From Stomorhina lunata (Eukaryota > Arthropoda > Insecta > Diptera > Rhiniidae), in the NCBI GenBank assembly GCA_933228675.1, contig OW121743.1, positions 117,002,542 to 117,066,541 on the forward strand: a DNA stretch of 64,000 nucleotides, written 5' to 3'. Made by a program: the position numbers and the translations under genes. Below the pieces are notes generated by a model. That model worked only from the letters and a program-made list of their open reading frames with translations. It made no database searches and was not told where the DNA came from. The first letter of the stretch is position 1. Every line of letters starts with the position of its first letter. Positions 1-10,555 of the stretch are shown here, piece after piece.

Positions 1-190
1 TATAGAAAATTTATATAGAAAATATCGACAATTTTTCTATAGAAAATTCTTCATATCGGAAATTTTTCTATAATAATATTTATGATATGAAAAATTTTCC
101 ATACAAAAAAATTTTGTAAAGGAAAGTTATTTAAAAATGTTTAAAAATTATTTCTGCAAAAATGGTATTGAAATCCTTTTTTTGTTGAAA
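1..190. repeat. Degenerate AT-rich minisatellite, cut by window start
   Basis: Degenerate copies of the TCTATAGAAAATT core with CATATCG-type spacers run from the first base to about 110 and fade out by 190. The same family resumes at about 1090, so the array probably continues to the left of the window. Confidence 0.7.
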
Positions 191-1090
191 AGTTTTTTTT
201 TGTCATTTTATTGATGACTCCTTTATGAAGGTAGATTTAATAAATGACTTGACATTTATCATGAGAAACGAAGACTAATGTCAAGAGCACAATAATACCG
301 AGACAAAACCAACAATACCCATTTATTAATCAATAAAGTAAACATACACTTACTCTTAACCACCTTCCCCTTAAAAAAACCCTTCAACTTATGCAAAATA
401 TTTTTTAAACTGTCGGTGTGAGAAAGGAAGAGAAGAAGCAACATGCATATCCTGTTACAAGGACATAACAAATACGTGTCAAATTCGCACAAAACACATA
501 CTCTGACAAATTGAAGGATGTACATATGTCCGTCTGTCTATATAAATTCGTAAAACAATTTCAAAACCTTCATTAGGAAAATTTATGATTTCCAATCAAT
601 CGCAAATTGGCAAAACCGAAAAAGCCCCACTACGGAAGTGGAATTAGATGAAATAAATAATTTTTCAAATTTAAAACACGAATAAGAAAATTCGCGTGTG
701 AGAAATAACAAAAGGAATTTCCTAACTTTTATTATCGCAAACAAAAATCTTCTCAATAAATTATTGGTAATACGGGATTTTTTTTATAGAAAATATTATT
801 TAAAGCTTGAGGTTGTTTTTTGCTGAAAATTATTTAATTTATGTTTAAGTTTGAGAGATTCAACATATGTTAATTATGATTAGGACTGATAACGAGAGCG
901 GAAACGGATGCGTGTTTGTGACTGACTGACTGACAGACAGACTGTCTGTCTCTAATATTTATTGTAAATGTTAATGAGGAAGTGTGAAATTATGGGTGTG
1001 TTGGTAATGAGCATGAAGTATGTGAAATAAATGTCAATTTGATGCCGTGAGGGGCATAATTACAGTGTCGTAATTATATAACATCTTGCA
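191..1090. other. AT-rich non-coding stretch with a GACT/GACA microsatellite hairpin
   Basis: No gene is supported here; short open frames lack known motifs and their base composition matches the surrounding non-coding DNA. At 920-950 a GACT run passes into GACAGACAG, then A, then CTGTCTGTC, a perfect 9-bp stem at 932-950. The rest shows no repeat structure visible by eye. Confidence 0.6.
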
Positions 1091-3955
1091 AAAAATATAA
1101 TAAATTTTAAGATAACTAAAATTTTTCTAAAGAAAAAAATAAATTTTTGGGAACGAAAAATTTTCGATATAAAGTAAGATTTATTATAGAAAAATTTTGT
1201 AACATTTTTTGTTGTCGAAAATATTTCTTTAGAAAATTTTTTATATCGAAAATTTTTCGATGAAAAATTTTTCTATAGAAAATTTTTTTCTAAAAAATTT
1301 TGTATAGAAAATTTTATATATAGAAAATAAATCTGTAGAAAATTTTTCATATCGAAAAAATTTTTATAGAATATTTTTTATTATTTTCATAGAGAATTTT
1401 TCAAATTAAAAACTTTTCATATCGAAAATATTTCTGTGGAAAATATTTCTATTGAAAATTTTTCGTATTTTCATATAAAATTTTTCATATTGGAAGTATT
1501 TTTATAGATAATTTTTTATATCAAAAATATTGTTATAGAAAAATTTTCATAACAAAAATATATTAAGAGAAAATCTTTCATAGCGAAAATATTTTTAAAG
1601 AAAGATTTTTATAGCGAAAATATTTCTACAGAAAATTTTTTAGAGTGAAATTATTTCTATAGAAAATTTTTCATATGAAAAATATTTTTTTGCGAACATT
1701 TTTCACAATAAAAATATTTTTATAGAAAATTTTTCATATAAATAATTTTTCATATCAAAAATTTTTCTAATTTTCAATATGAAAAATTTTTATAGAAATA
1801 TTTTCGATATGAAAAAATTTCGGTACGAAAAATTTTCTATAGAAATATTTTTAATATGAAAAATTTTCTATAGAAAAAATTTGTCTCTAGAAATTTTTTA
1901 TATTGAAAATTTTTCTCTAGAAATTTTTTATATTGAAAATTTTTCTATAGAAAATTTTTCATATTTAAAATTTTCCAAATAAAATCTTTCATACTGAAAA
2001 TTTTTCTATAGAAAATTTTCGATATAAAAAATTGTCTATAGAAAAATTTTCAGTATGAAAAATGTTCGATAGAAAAATGTTCAATATGAAAAATTTCTAG
2101 AGACATTTTTTTTTTTTTATAGAAAATTTTTCATACAAATTTTTCATATCGAAAATTTTTCAAAGAAAAGTTTTCATATCGAAAATTTTTTCTTAGAAAT
2201 TTTTGTATCAAAAATATTAGAAAATTTTTGTATCAAAAATATTTTGATAGAAAATTTTTATTTAGAAAAATTTTCATAATATTTCTTTAGAAAATTTTTT
2301 AACATCGAAAATTTGTAATAGAAAATTTTTCTATAGAAAATTTTTTATATGGAAAATTTTTCTCTTTAGAAAATTTTTTATATCGAAAATTTTTCTCTTT
2401 AGAAAATTTTTGCATCTAAAATATTTTATTTCGAAAATATTTTTCAAAGATTTTTTTATAGAAAAGTTTTCATACCGAAAATTTTTCTCTTTAGAAAATT
2501 TTTGCATCAAAAATATTCCATTTCGAAAATATTAATATCGAACATTTTTCTTAACAATTTTTTTTTTTTGGAAAATTAATATCAAAAATTTTTCATACTT
2601 TTCTACAGAAAATTTTTCATATGAAAATTTTTTATTATGAAAATTTTTCAAATCGAAAATATTTCTATAGAAAATTTTTCATATCGATTTTTTTTTTAAT
2701 TTTTCCGTAGAAAATTTTTCATATCGAAAATTTTTCATATCGACAAATTTCTATATTCAATTTTTAATATCAAAAATTTGTTTATAGAAAATTTTTATAT
2801 CGAAAATTTTTTTATACAAAATTTTTTTATAGAAAATTTTTCAAAAAATTTTTGTTTAGAAAATTTTTCTAAGAAAGTTTTCATATCGAAAATTTTTTCT
2901 TAGAAATTTTTGTATCAAAAATATTAGAAAATTTTTGTATGAAAAATATTTTTATAGAAAATTTTTATTTAGAAAATTTTTAATAATTTTTTAAAAGAAA
3001 ATTTTTTAACATCGAAATTTTTTCACTTTAGCAAATTTTTGCATCTACAATATTTTATTTCGAAAATATTTTTCAAAGATTTTTTAATAGAAAAGTTTTC
3101 ATACCGAAAATTTTTCTCATTAGAAAATTTTTGCTTAAAAAATATTCCATTTCGAAAATATTAATATCGAAGATTTTTCTTAACAAAAATTTTTTTTTGG
3201 AAAATTAATATCAAAAATGTTTCATATTTTTCTATCGAAAATATTTCAAATCGAAAATATTTCTATAGACGATTTTTCATATCGAAATTTTTTTTTTTTT
3301 TTATTTTTCTGTAGAAAATTTTTCATATCAAAAATTTTTCTATAGAAAATTTTTCATATCGAGAAATTTCTTCAATTCAATTCAATTTTTAATATCAAAA
3401 ATTTGTTTATAGAAAATTTTTATATCGAAAATTTTTTTATACAAAATTTTTCTATTGAATATTTTTTATATATAAATTTTTTTATAGAAAATTTTTTATA
3501 TGTATAATTTTTTTATAGACAATTTTTCATATCAAAAAATTTTTCTATAGAAAATTTTTCATATCGAAGATTTTTCTATAGAAAATTTTTCTATGGAAAC
3601 TTTTTCATATCGAAAATTTTTCTTTAGAAACATTTTTCCTATCAAAAATTTTTCTTTAGAAAATTTTTCTTTAGAAAATTTTTCACATCGAAAATTTTGC
3701 TTTAGAAAATTTTTCACATTGAAAATTTTTCTTTAGATAATTTTTAATATTTTTATGGAAAATTTTTAATATTTCTATGGAAAATTTTTCATAACGAACA
3801 TTTTTCATACTGAAAATTTTTCTCTAAAAATTTTTTCATTGAAATTTTTCTTTAGAAAATTTTTCATAAAGTAAATTTTTATTTAAAAAAATTTGTGTAT
3901 CAAAAAAATCTTATATCTTTTTTTTAGAAATTTTCTGTTTTTATTTCTTTAAATT
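1090..3955. repeat. Minisatellite array A (about 30 bp, CATATCG spacer type)
   Basis: A long, diverged array alternating a near-palindromic TTTTCTATAGAAAA core with TTTTTCATATCGAAAA. Units are about 28-32 bp but vary through point changes and small indels. It contains a large internal duplication (2150-2830 against 2860-3460). No coding potential; every frame is broken. It ends just before ordinary DNA at about 3956. Confidence 0.85.
2150..3460. repeat. Segmental tandem duplication inside array A (offset 629-707 bp)
   Basis: A stretch with distinctive variants recurs. The TCTTAGAAATTTTTGTATC segment is at 2191 and again at 2898; ATATTTTATTTCGAAAATA is at 2421 and again at 3050. The offset falls from 707 to 629 bp along the copies, showing indels after duplication. 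Confidence 0.7.
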
Positions 3956-4990
3956 CTTGACACTGTGCCTGGGTGTGTTGCTGCCTCTTGGCAAACATTA
4001 ACACGTAACATGACAATGTATTAGCGAGTTTATGGCTTTAAGGAAATGGAATTGAAATAAAAGTCCTTTTATTAAAAGCATACTTTAATTGCGTAACACA
4101 TAACTATTCCAAGGGGAATTCAGATACATACACACAGTAGCTTTTATGGGAAAATTTAACACGGGGTTTATTTCAGGGCATGAAACAGCACCAAAAATGA
4201 TTCTCAATACATTGTCCATCCTAAACTTAATTTTAATATATTTTAAAGTAAATTGTGTATCATTTAAATGTCGTCTTTAAAATTTCATCAAAATAACAGC
4301 TGAGCTTTCAGCTTAAGTGAAAGTCCTTTAACAATTTCTAATGCGTGTTCTTAGTAATTATTACTATAGAACTTACAAATTCATATTTCACCTGAAATAT
4401 TAAATGCTTTCTTAAAATGGCTTATAATTTATAATCTCATATCAAAATTCCCAATCAAAATAATTAATAACAAAATACAAAAGACGAAGATACAGACGGA
4501 GGGACATGGAGCATGAAACCGAAGCATATTTTTACTTTTAAGATGAAAAGGCAAAAAATCTTCCATATTCCATTCCATTCATGTCAAAATTTCCACGTCA
4601 TTAGAAAATCCACATCTTTAAAGAATTAACAATCAAAAATACTTGATAAGTCTCAAGATTAAACGAGAAAAATATAATGTCGGTTTGACGAAAGATGAAT
4701 GGTCATAAATTTCATACTATGGAGATTTATCATTTTGGTATTATATATAACTTAAAAAGGGTTTTGATATCTTATATCTTTGTATACCATTTAAATATAG
4801 ATATTATTATATAGGAATAGGTGAAACATTAGCAACAATTTAGAAAGCTTTTGTATAAAAATCATCAAAATCGGTTGAATAGTTTCCGAGTTATAGACAA
4901 AAATCTGAAACGCACCTTCGAACTTCGTATTAGCTTAAAAACACTCTAATTCATGTTTCTACTTCTTTTGAAAAGCTTCTAAGAAAGGGC
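3956..4990. other. AT-rich non-coding stretch with a dispersed-repeat fragment
   Basis: No gene seen. About 4840-4930 holds a phrase common in fly interspersed repeats (AAAATCGGTTGAATAG followed by TTTCCGAGTTATAG), also echoed in the elements near 27.7 and 35 kb, so a transposon remnant is likely. The rest is featureless AT-rich DNA. Confidence 0.5.
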
Positions 4991-5570
4991 TTCTTTAAAA
5001 AAGACATTATTTCGTAAAATTTTTTATAGAATATTCTTCATATCGTAAAGTTTTCTATAGAAAATCCATTATATTATAAAATTTGCAAAAGAAGACTCGT
5101 AATCGTAAAATTTTCTATAGAAAATTTAACATATCGTAAAATGTTCTATAGAATATTAAACATATCGTAAAATTTTCAAAAGAAAATTTAAGATATCGTA
5201 AAATTTTCTATAAAATTTTTTGTATATCGTAAAATTTTTAACAAAAATTTCCAAATTTTCTATAGAAAATTTATCATATCGTAAAATTTACTTTAGAAAA
5301 TTTCTCATATCGTAAAATCTTTTATAGAAAATTAAACATATCGTAAAATTGTCTATAGAAATTACTCATATAGTAAATTTTTCTATAGATAATTAATTTC
5401 TTCGTAAAATTTTCTATAAAAATTTCCTCATAACGTAAAGTATTCAATAGAAAATTTATAAAATCGTTAATGGAAAATTCATCGTATCGTAAAATTTTTG
5501 ATAGAAAATTTCAGTAGAAAATTCTTCATCTGGTAAATTTTTCTATAGAATATTTTTTATCTCGTTAACT
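4991..5570. repeat. Minisatellite array B (ATCGTAAAA spacer type)
   Basis: About 18 diverged units of roughly 30 bp, each with ATATCGTAAAATTTTCTATAG followed by AAAATT and a short CAT or TAA variable part. The spacer differs from array A but the TCTATAGA core is the same. The same subtype reappears at 8005-9070. Confidence 0.8.
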
Positions 5571-7080
5571 CAAAATATTTTCGATATTGTTAATTTTTCT
5601 TTAGAAAATTTTCGATATCTTTAAATTTTCTTTAGAAAATTTTTGATATCGTTAAATCTTCATTAGAAAATTTTGGATATCGTTAAATTTTCTTTAGAAA
5701 GTTTTCGATACCGTTCATTTTTCTTTAGAAAATTTTCGATATCGTTAAATTTTTTTTTAGAAAATTTTCTATATCTATTTTCTTTAGAAAATTTTTGAAA
5801 TCTTTAAATTTTCTTTCGAAATTTTTAAAATCATTAAATTTTCTTTAGAAAATTTTCGAAATCGTTAAAATTTCTTTAGAAAATTTTCGATATCGTTAAT
5901 TTTTCTTTAGAAAATTTTCGATATCTTTAAATTTTCTTTAGAAAATTTTTGATATCGTTAAATCTTCATTAGAAAATTTTGGATATCGTTAAATTTTCTT
6001 TAGAAAGTTTTCGATACCGTTCATTTTTCTTTAGAAAATTTTCGATATCGTTAAATTTTTTTTAGAAAATTTTCTATATCTATTTTCTTTAGAAAATTTT
6101 TGAAATCTTTAAATTTTCTTTCGAAATTTTTAAAATCATTAAATTTTCTTTAGAAAATTTTCGAAATCGTTAAAATTTCTTTAGAAAATTTTCGATATCG
6201 TTAATTTTTCTTTAGAAAATTTTCGATATCTTTAAATTTTCTTTAGAAAATTTTTGATATCGTTAAATCTTCATTAGAAAATTTTGGATATCGTTAAATT
6301 TTCTTTAGAAAGTTTTCGATACCGTTCATTTTTCTTTAGAAAATTTTCGATATCGTTAAATTTTTTTTAGAAAATTTTTTATATCTATTTTCTTTAGAAA
6401 ATTTTTGAAATCTTTAAATTTTCTTTCGAAATTTTTAAAATCATTAAATTTTCTTTAGAAAATTTTCGAAATCGTTAAAATTTCTTTAGAAAATTTTCGA
6501 TATCGTTAATTTTTCTTTAGAAAATTTTCGATATCTTTAAATTTTCTTTAGAAAATTTTTGATATCGTTAAATCTTCATTAGAAAATTTTGGATATCATT
6601 AAATTTTCTTTAGAAAGTTTTCGATACCGTTCATTTTTCTTTAGAAAATTTTCGATATCGTTAAATTTTTTTTAGAAAATTTTCTATATCTATTTTCTTT
6701 AGAAAATTTTTGAAATCTTTAAATTTTCTTTCGAAATTTTTAAAATCATTAAATTTTCTTTAGAAAATTTTCGAAATCGTTAAAATTTCTTTAGAAAATT
6801 TTCGATATCGTTAATTTTTCTTTAGAAAATTTTCGATTTCGTTAATTTTTTTTAGAAAATTTTCGATATCGTTAAATTTTCTTTAGGAAATTTTCTATAA
6901 ATTTTTTTTTTTAGAAAACATTTGATATCGTTAAATTTTCTTGAGAAAATTTTCGATATTGTTAATTATTCTTTAAACATTTTTCGATACCGTTTGTTTT
7001 TATTTAGAAAATTTTCGATATCGTTAATTTTTCTTTAAAAAATTTGGACATCTTTATTTTTTACTTTAAAAAGTGTTTGA
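5571..7080. repeat. Minisatellite array C with a 305-bp higher-order repeat
   Basis: The short units read TTTCTTTAGAAAATTTTCG then ATATCGTTAAA. Over them lies a higher-order repeat of about 305 bp, repeated four times between about 5590 and 6815. The marker GTTAAATCTTCATTAG occurs at 5651, 5957, 6262 and 6567 (spacings 306, 305, 305). Copies differ at very few positions, so the higher-order amplification is younger than the basic array. The tail (6815-7080) is degenerate. Confidence 0.9.
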
Positions 7081-8004
7081 TTTTTTTAAATTTTAACTAT
7101 AGAAAGTTTTTATATCTTACATTCTGTTTAAAGTTTAGTTTAATTGTGATAATCCCCCTTTCCTTTAGAGCAGAAAATGTAAAGAATTACAGACATTTTC
7201 CCTACAAATCATTAGCGTTAGATTACATTTCAAATTGCTCAGAATTTTTTATTTTCCTCATTTTCAATTTTTTTTTTATTTAATTAAAATTTTGTTATGT
7301 TTTGCTCTCATTGTCTTTTCCTCCACTCAAAGTAATTGTGAAACATTTTCATTTGCAATATAAAACTTTGATTATAATAATCCCATGTCTAAACTGAAAC
7401 TATTGCCTAAAAGTAGACAACAGAAAATGAAATTATTCACATACAGACACACTCATATATGAGTGTTTTGTGTTTATAAACACAAAATTTCTGTTTTTCC
7501 ATGAACAAAAACTTTTTCGATTTAAAAAGTTTGAAAATTTATCCATAGGCGACAGTAGTAGATTTTTTAGTTTTGGAAGTTACAGATTTTTTTGGGTCTT
7601 TTTCCTTTTTTCTGTATTAGTGTCGATGATATGTAACAATGAGGGGATAATTGTAATTTTCGGCTAAAACATTTAACAAAAATTTTTCGGAAAGAGAATA
7701 ATAAACAATTCTTGGACGAAAATATTTACAAATAAAGAAATCAGACCATGAAAAAAGCTCATAAAATTTTATGGAAAAAACATATTGAATTGAAATTAAG
7801 ATTAAAAATGGTCATTATCGTAGATATCCTTTCCCCTAAACAAACTTCATCTCTCCCCAGGGAAATGTGAGATAGTATCAAAAGCATCAACAGCAACAAC
7901 AACATTTGGATCAATAGACAAGAGATAATAAAAGCTCTTAAAGCTCTTAACTCGAGGGGCTATTGTACAGCAATAACACAATGTAAATTAAAAAAAAATA
8001 AAAA
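7081..8004. other. AT-rich non-coding stretch
   Basis: No gene is supported; the short open frames here are phenylalanine-rich readings of T-rich DNA with no recognisable domain. Composition is slightly less repetitive than the flanking arrays. I see no promoter or RNA gene. Confidence 0.55.
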
Positions 8005-9070
8005 ACAAAATTTATTAAATCGTAAAATTTTATATAGAAAATTCATCATATCATAAAATTTTCTATAGAAAATTCATGATATCGTAAGATTTTCTATAAA
8101 AAATATTCATATCGTAAAATTTTCTATAGAAAGTTTATCATATCGTAAAATTTTCTATAGAAAATTTATCATATCGTAAAATTTCCTATAGAAAGTTTAT
8201 CATATCGTAAAATTGTCAATAGAAAATTCATCATATCGTAAAATTTTTATAAGAAAAAAAATTTTTATAAGAATATATTTTCTATAGAAAATTTATCATA
8301 TCGTAAAATTTTCTATAGAAAATTCTTTATATCGTAAGATTTTCTATAAAAAATTCATCATATCATAAAATTTTCTGTAGAAAGTTTATCATATCGTAAA
8401 ATTTTCAATAGAAAATTCATCATATCGTTAAATTTTTTATAGAAAATTTATCATATCGTAAAACTTTCAATAGAAAATTCATCATTTTCAATAGAAAATT
8501 CATTATATTGTAAAATCTTCTATAAAAAAACATCATATCGTAAAAATTTCTATAAGATAATTCATCATATCGTAAATTTTTTATAGAAAATTCATCATAT
8601 CGTAAAATGTTCTATAGAAAATTCATCATATCGCAAAATGTTCTATATAAAATTAATCATATCGTAAAATTTTGTATAAGAAAATTCATCACACCGTAAA
8701 ATATTCTATAGAAAGTTTATCATATCGTAAAATTTTAAATATCGTAAATTTTTTTTTTAGAAAATTCATCATACCGTAAAATATTCTATAGAAAGTTTAT
8801 CATATCGTAAAATTTTCTATAGAAAATTCATTATATTGTAAACTTTTCTATAAAAGTTTATCATATCGTAAAATTTTCTATAAAAAATTTCATACTTAGA
8901 TACCGTAAAATTTTTTATAGAAAGATTATTATAACGTAAAATTGTCAATAGAAATTTATCATATCATAAAATTTTCTATAAAAAATTCCTTATATCGTAA
9001 AATTTTCTTCTAAAAAAATTCATCATACCGTAAAAATTTCTATATAAAGTTTATCATATCGGAAATTTTT
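8005..9070. repeat. Minisatellite array D (same subtype as array B)
   Basis: About 34 units of roughly 31 bp with CATATCGTAAAATTTTCTAT then AGAAAATT. Units differ by TTTATCAT or TTCATCAT endings and by indels. It abuts array E directly at about 9070, so two different homogenised subtypes sit side by side. Confidence 0.85.
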
Positions 9071-9610
9071 TTAAGAATATAGAAAAATTTTAGTTAGAGA
9101 ATTTTTCAATAGAAAAATTTTCATTAAGAAATTTTTCAATAGAAAAATTTTCATTAAGAAATTTTTCAATAGAAAAATTTTCATTAAGGAATTTTTCTAT
9201 AGAAAAATTTTCATTAAGGAATTTTTCTATAGAAAAATTTTCATTAAGGAATTTTTCTATAGAAAAATTTTCATTAAGCAATTTTTCTATAGAAACATTT
9301 TCATTAAGGAATTTTTCTATAGAAAAATTTTCATTAAGGAATTTTTCTATAGAAAAATTTTCATTAAGGAATTTTTCTATAGAAAAATTTTCATTAAGGA
9401 ATTTTTCTATAGAAAAATTTTCATTAAGAAATTTTTCTATAGAAAAATTTTCATTAAGAAATTTTTCTATAGAAAAATTTTCATTAAGAAATTTTTCTAT
9501 AGAAAAATTTTCGTCAAGAAATTTTTATATAGAAAAATTTTAGTTAGGAAATTTTTCTATAGAAAACTTTCATTATTAAGAAACTTTTTTCTATCAAAAA
9601 ATTTTTGTTA
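9071..9610. repeat. Regular 30-bp minisatellite array E
   Basis: About 17 units with an exact 30-bp period: AAAAATTTTCATTAAGG then AATTTTTCTATAG. Neighbouring units are nearly identical, differing at AAGG/AAGA and CTATAG/CAATAG. Because 30 bp is ten codons, a minus-strand frame reads a repeating 10-residue peptide at 9090-9281; this follows from the period and is not a gene. Confidence 0.93.
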
Positions 9611-10555
9611 TTAAAATTATGGATTTTTTTTGCGCACAGTGTAAAATGTTTTTAAAGGAATGATAAAACTTTCCCATAAAAAAGTTGTAGCTAATGTTTT
9701 TATTTCTTTTTTAATGTTTTCTTGATGACAGAATTAACAGAAACAGATACGAAAAACCATAAAGAACTAAAAGGAATGATAAAAATCTTAAGATTTGTTT
9801 AATTCCTGGCAAAAGTTTTAATGGTAAAAGGAAAGGGGTTTTTAGCTCATTTCCATTTCATTTCTCGTTTTACTTAATATTTTACAACTAATTAGGCATA
9901 ATTACTAACAATTACTAAAGCAAATACTATTAAAAATTACAATAAATTAAAAAAAAAACAGAAATAAGCTCTTAAGGAAGAAAATTATTAAAAATAAACT
10001 AATTCGTACAGTTAAGGAAGAATGAGGGTATAACACGAGAAGACTTAAGGCACTAAAATTTTTTAATAAAAAATTCAAAAATTAATGTCCTTATTCTTTT
10101 AATTTAAGAATCTCCTAAATATTTATGCTTTAAAAGTAGTCCTTTAAGATTTTCTAATTTTTTTTCTAAAAAATGTCCTTTAATTATTTCATTCTTTTGC
10201 AAATATTCTCGTGCCTTATTATTATCTTTCTTTCTTTCGTTACTTCTATTTAATGATGTCTCTAACCTTGGACAGACAAAAAAGTAATAACGTATCAAAC
10301 CCAAGTGTCCAATACATTCATTCCCTTAAATTAGTCTACGCCAAAATTATGTAAAAGTTTAATAACAACAATTTTTTCTTACTTCTTTTTGTAGAAAACT
10401 TAATATTCCTTATTTTTCTGGTCTTCTGCCTCATTTCTTGCTCAGATTTAAGCCATCCTGGGAGTGTTATAAAAAATTGATTTTACTTTTAAATTTGTTT
10501 AATATTTTTTCTATCATCACTACTGTCGGTAAAAGGATAAGTTATAACGTTTGTA
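9611..10555. other. AT-rich non-coding stretch
   Basis: No gene is supported. A 66-codon minus-strand frame (10104-10304) has no recognisable motif and lies in DNA of the same composition. No repeat array, inverted ends or RNA gene is visible. Confidence 0.5.

Noticed and set aside
259..525. 88-codon cysteine- and leucine-rich minus-strand frame
   Set aside because: It has no signal of selection or known family, and the composition equals the flanking non-coding DNA.
9090..9281. Minus-strand protein made of a repeating NENFSIEKFL decapeptide
   Set aside because: The 30-bp array unit is ten codons long, so an open frame repeats automatically. There is no start context, signal or family.
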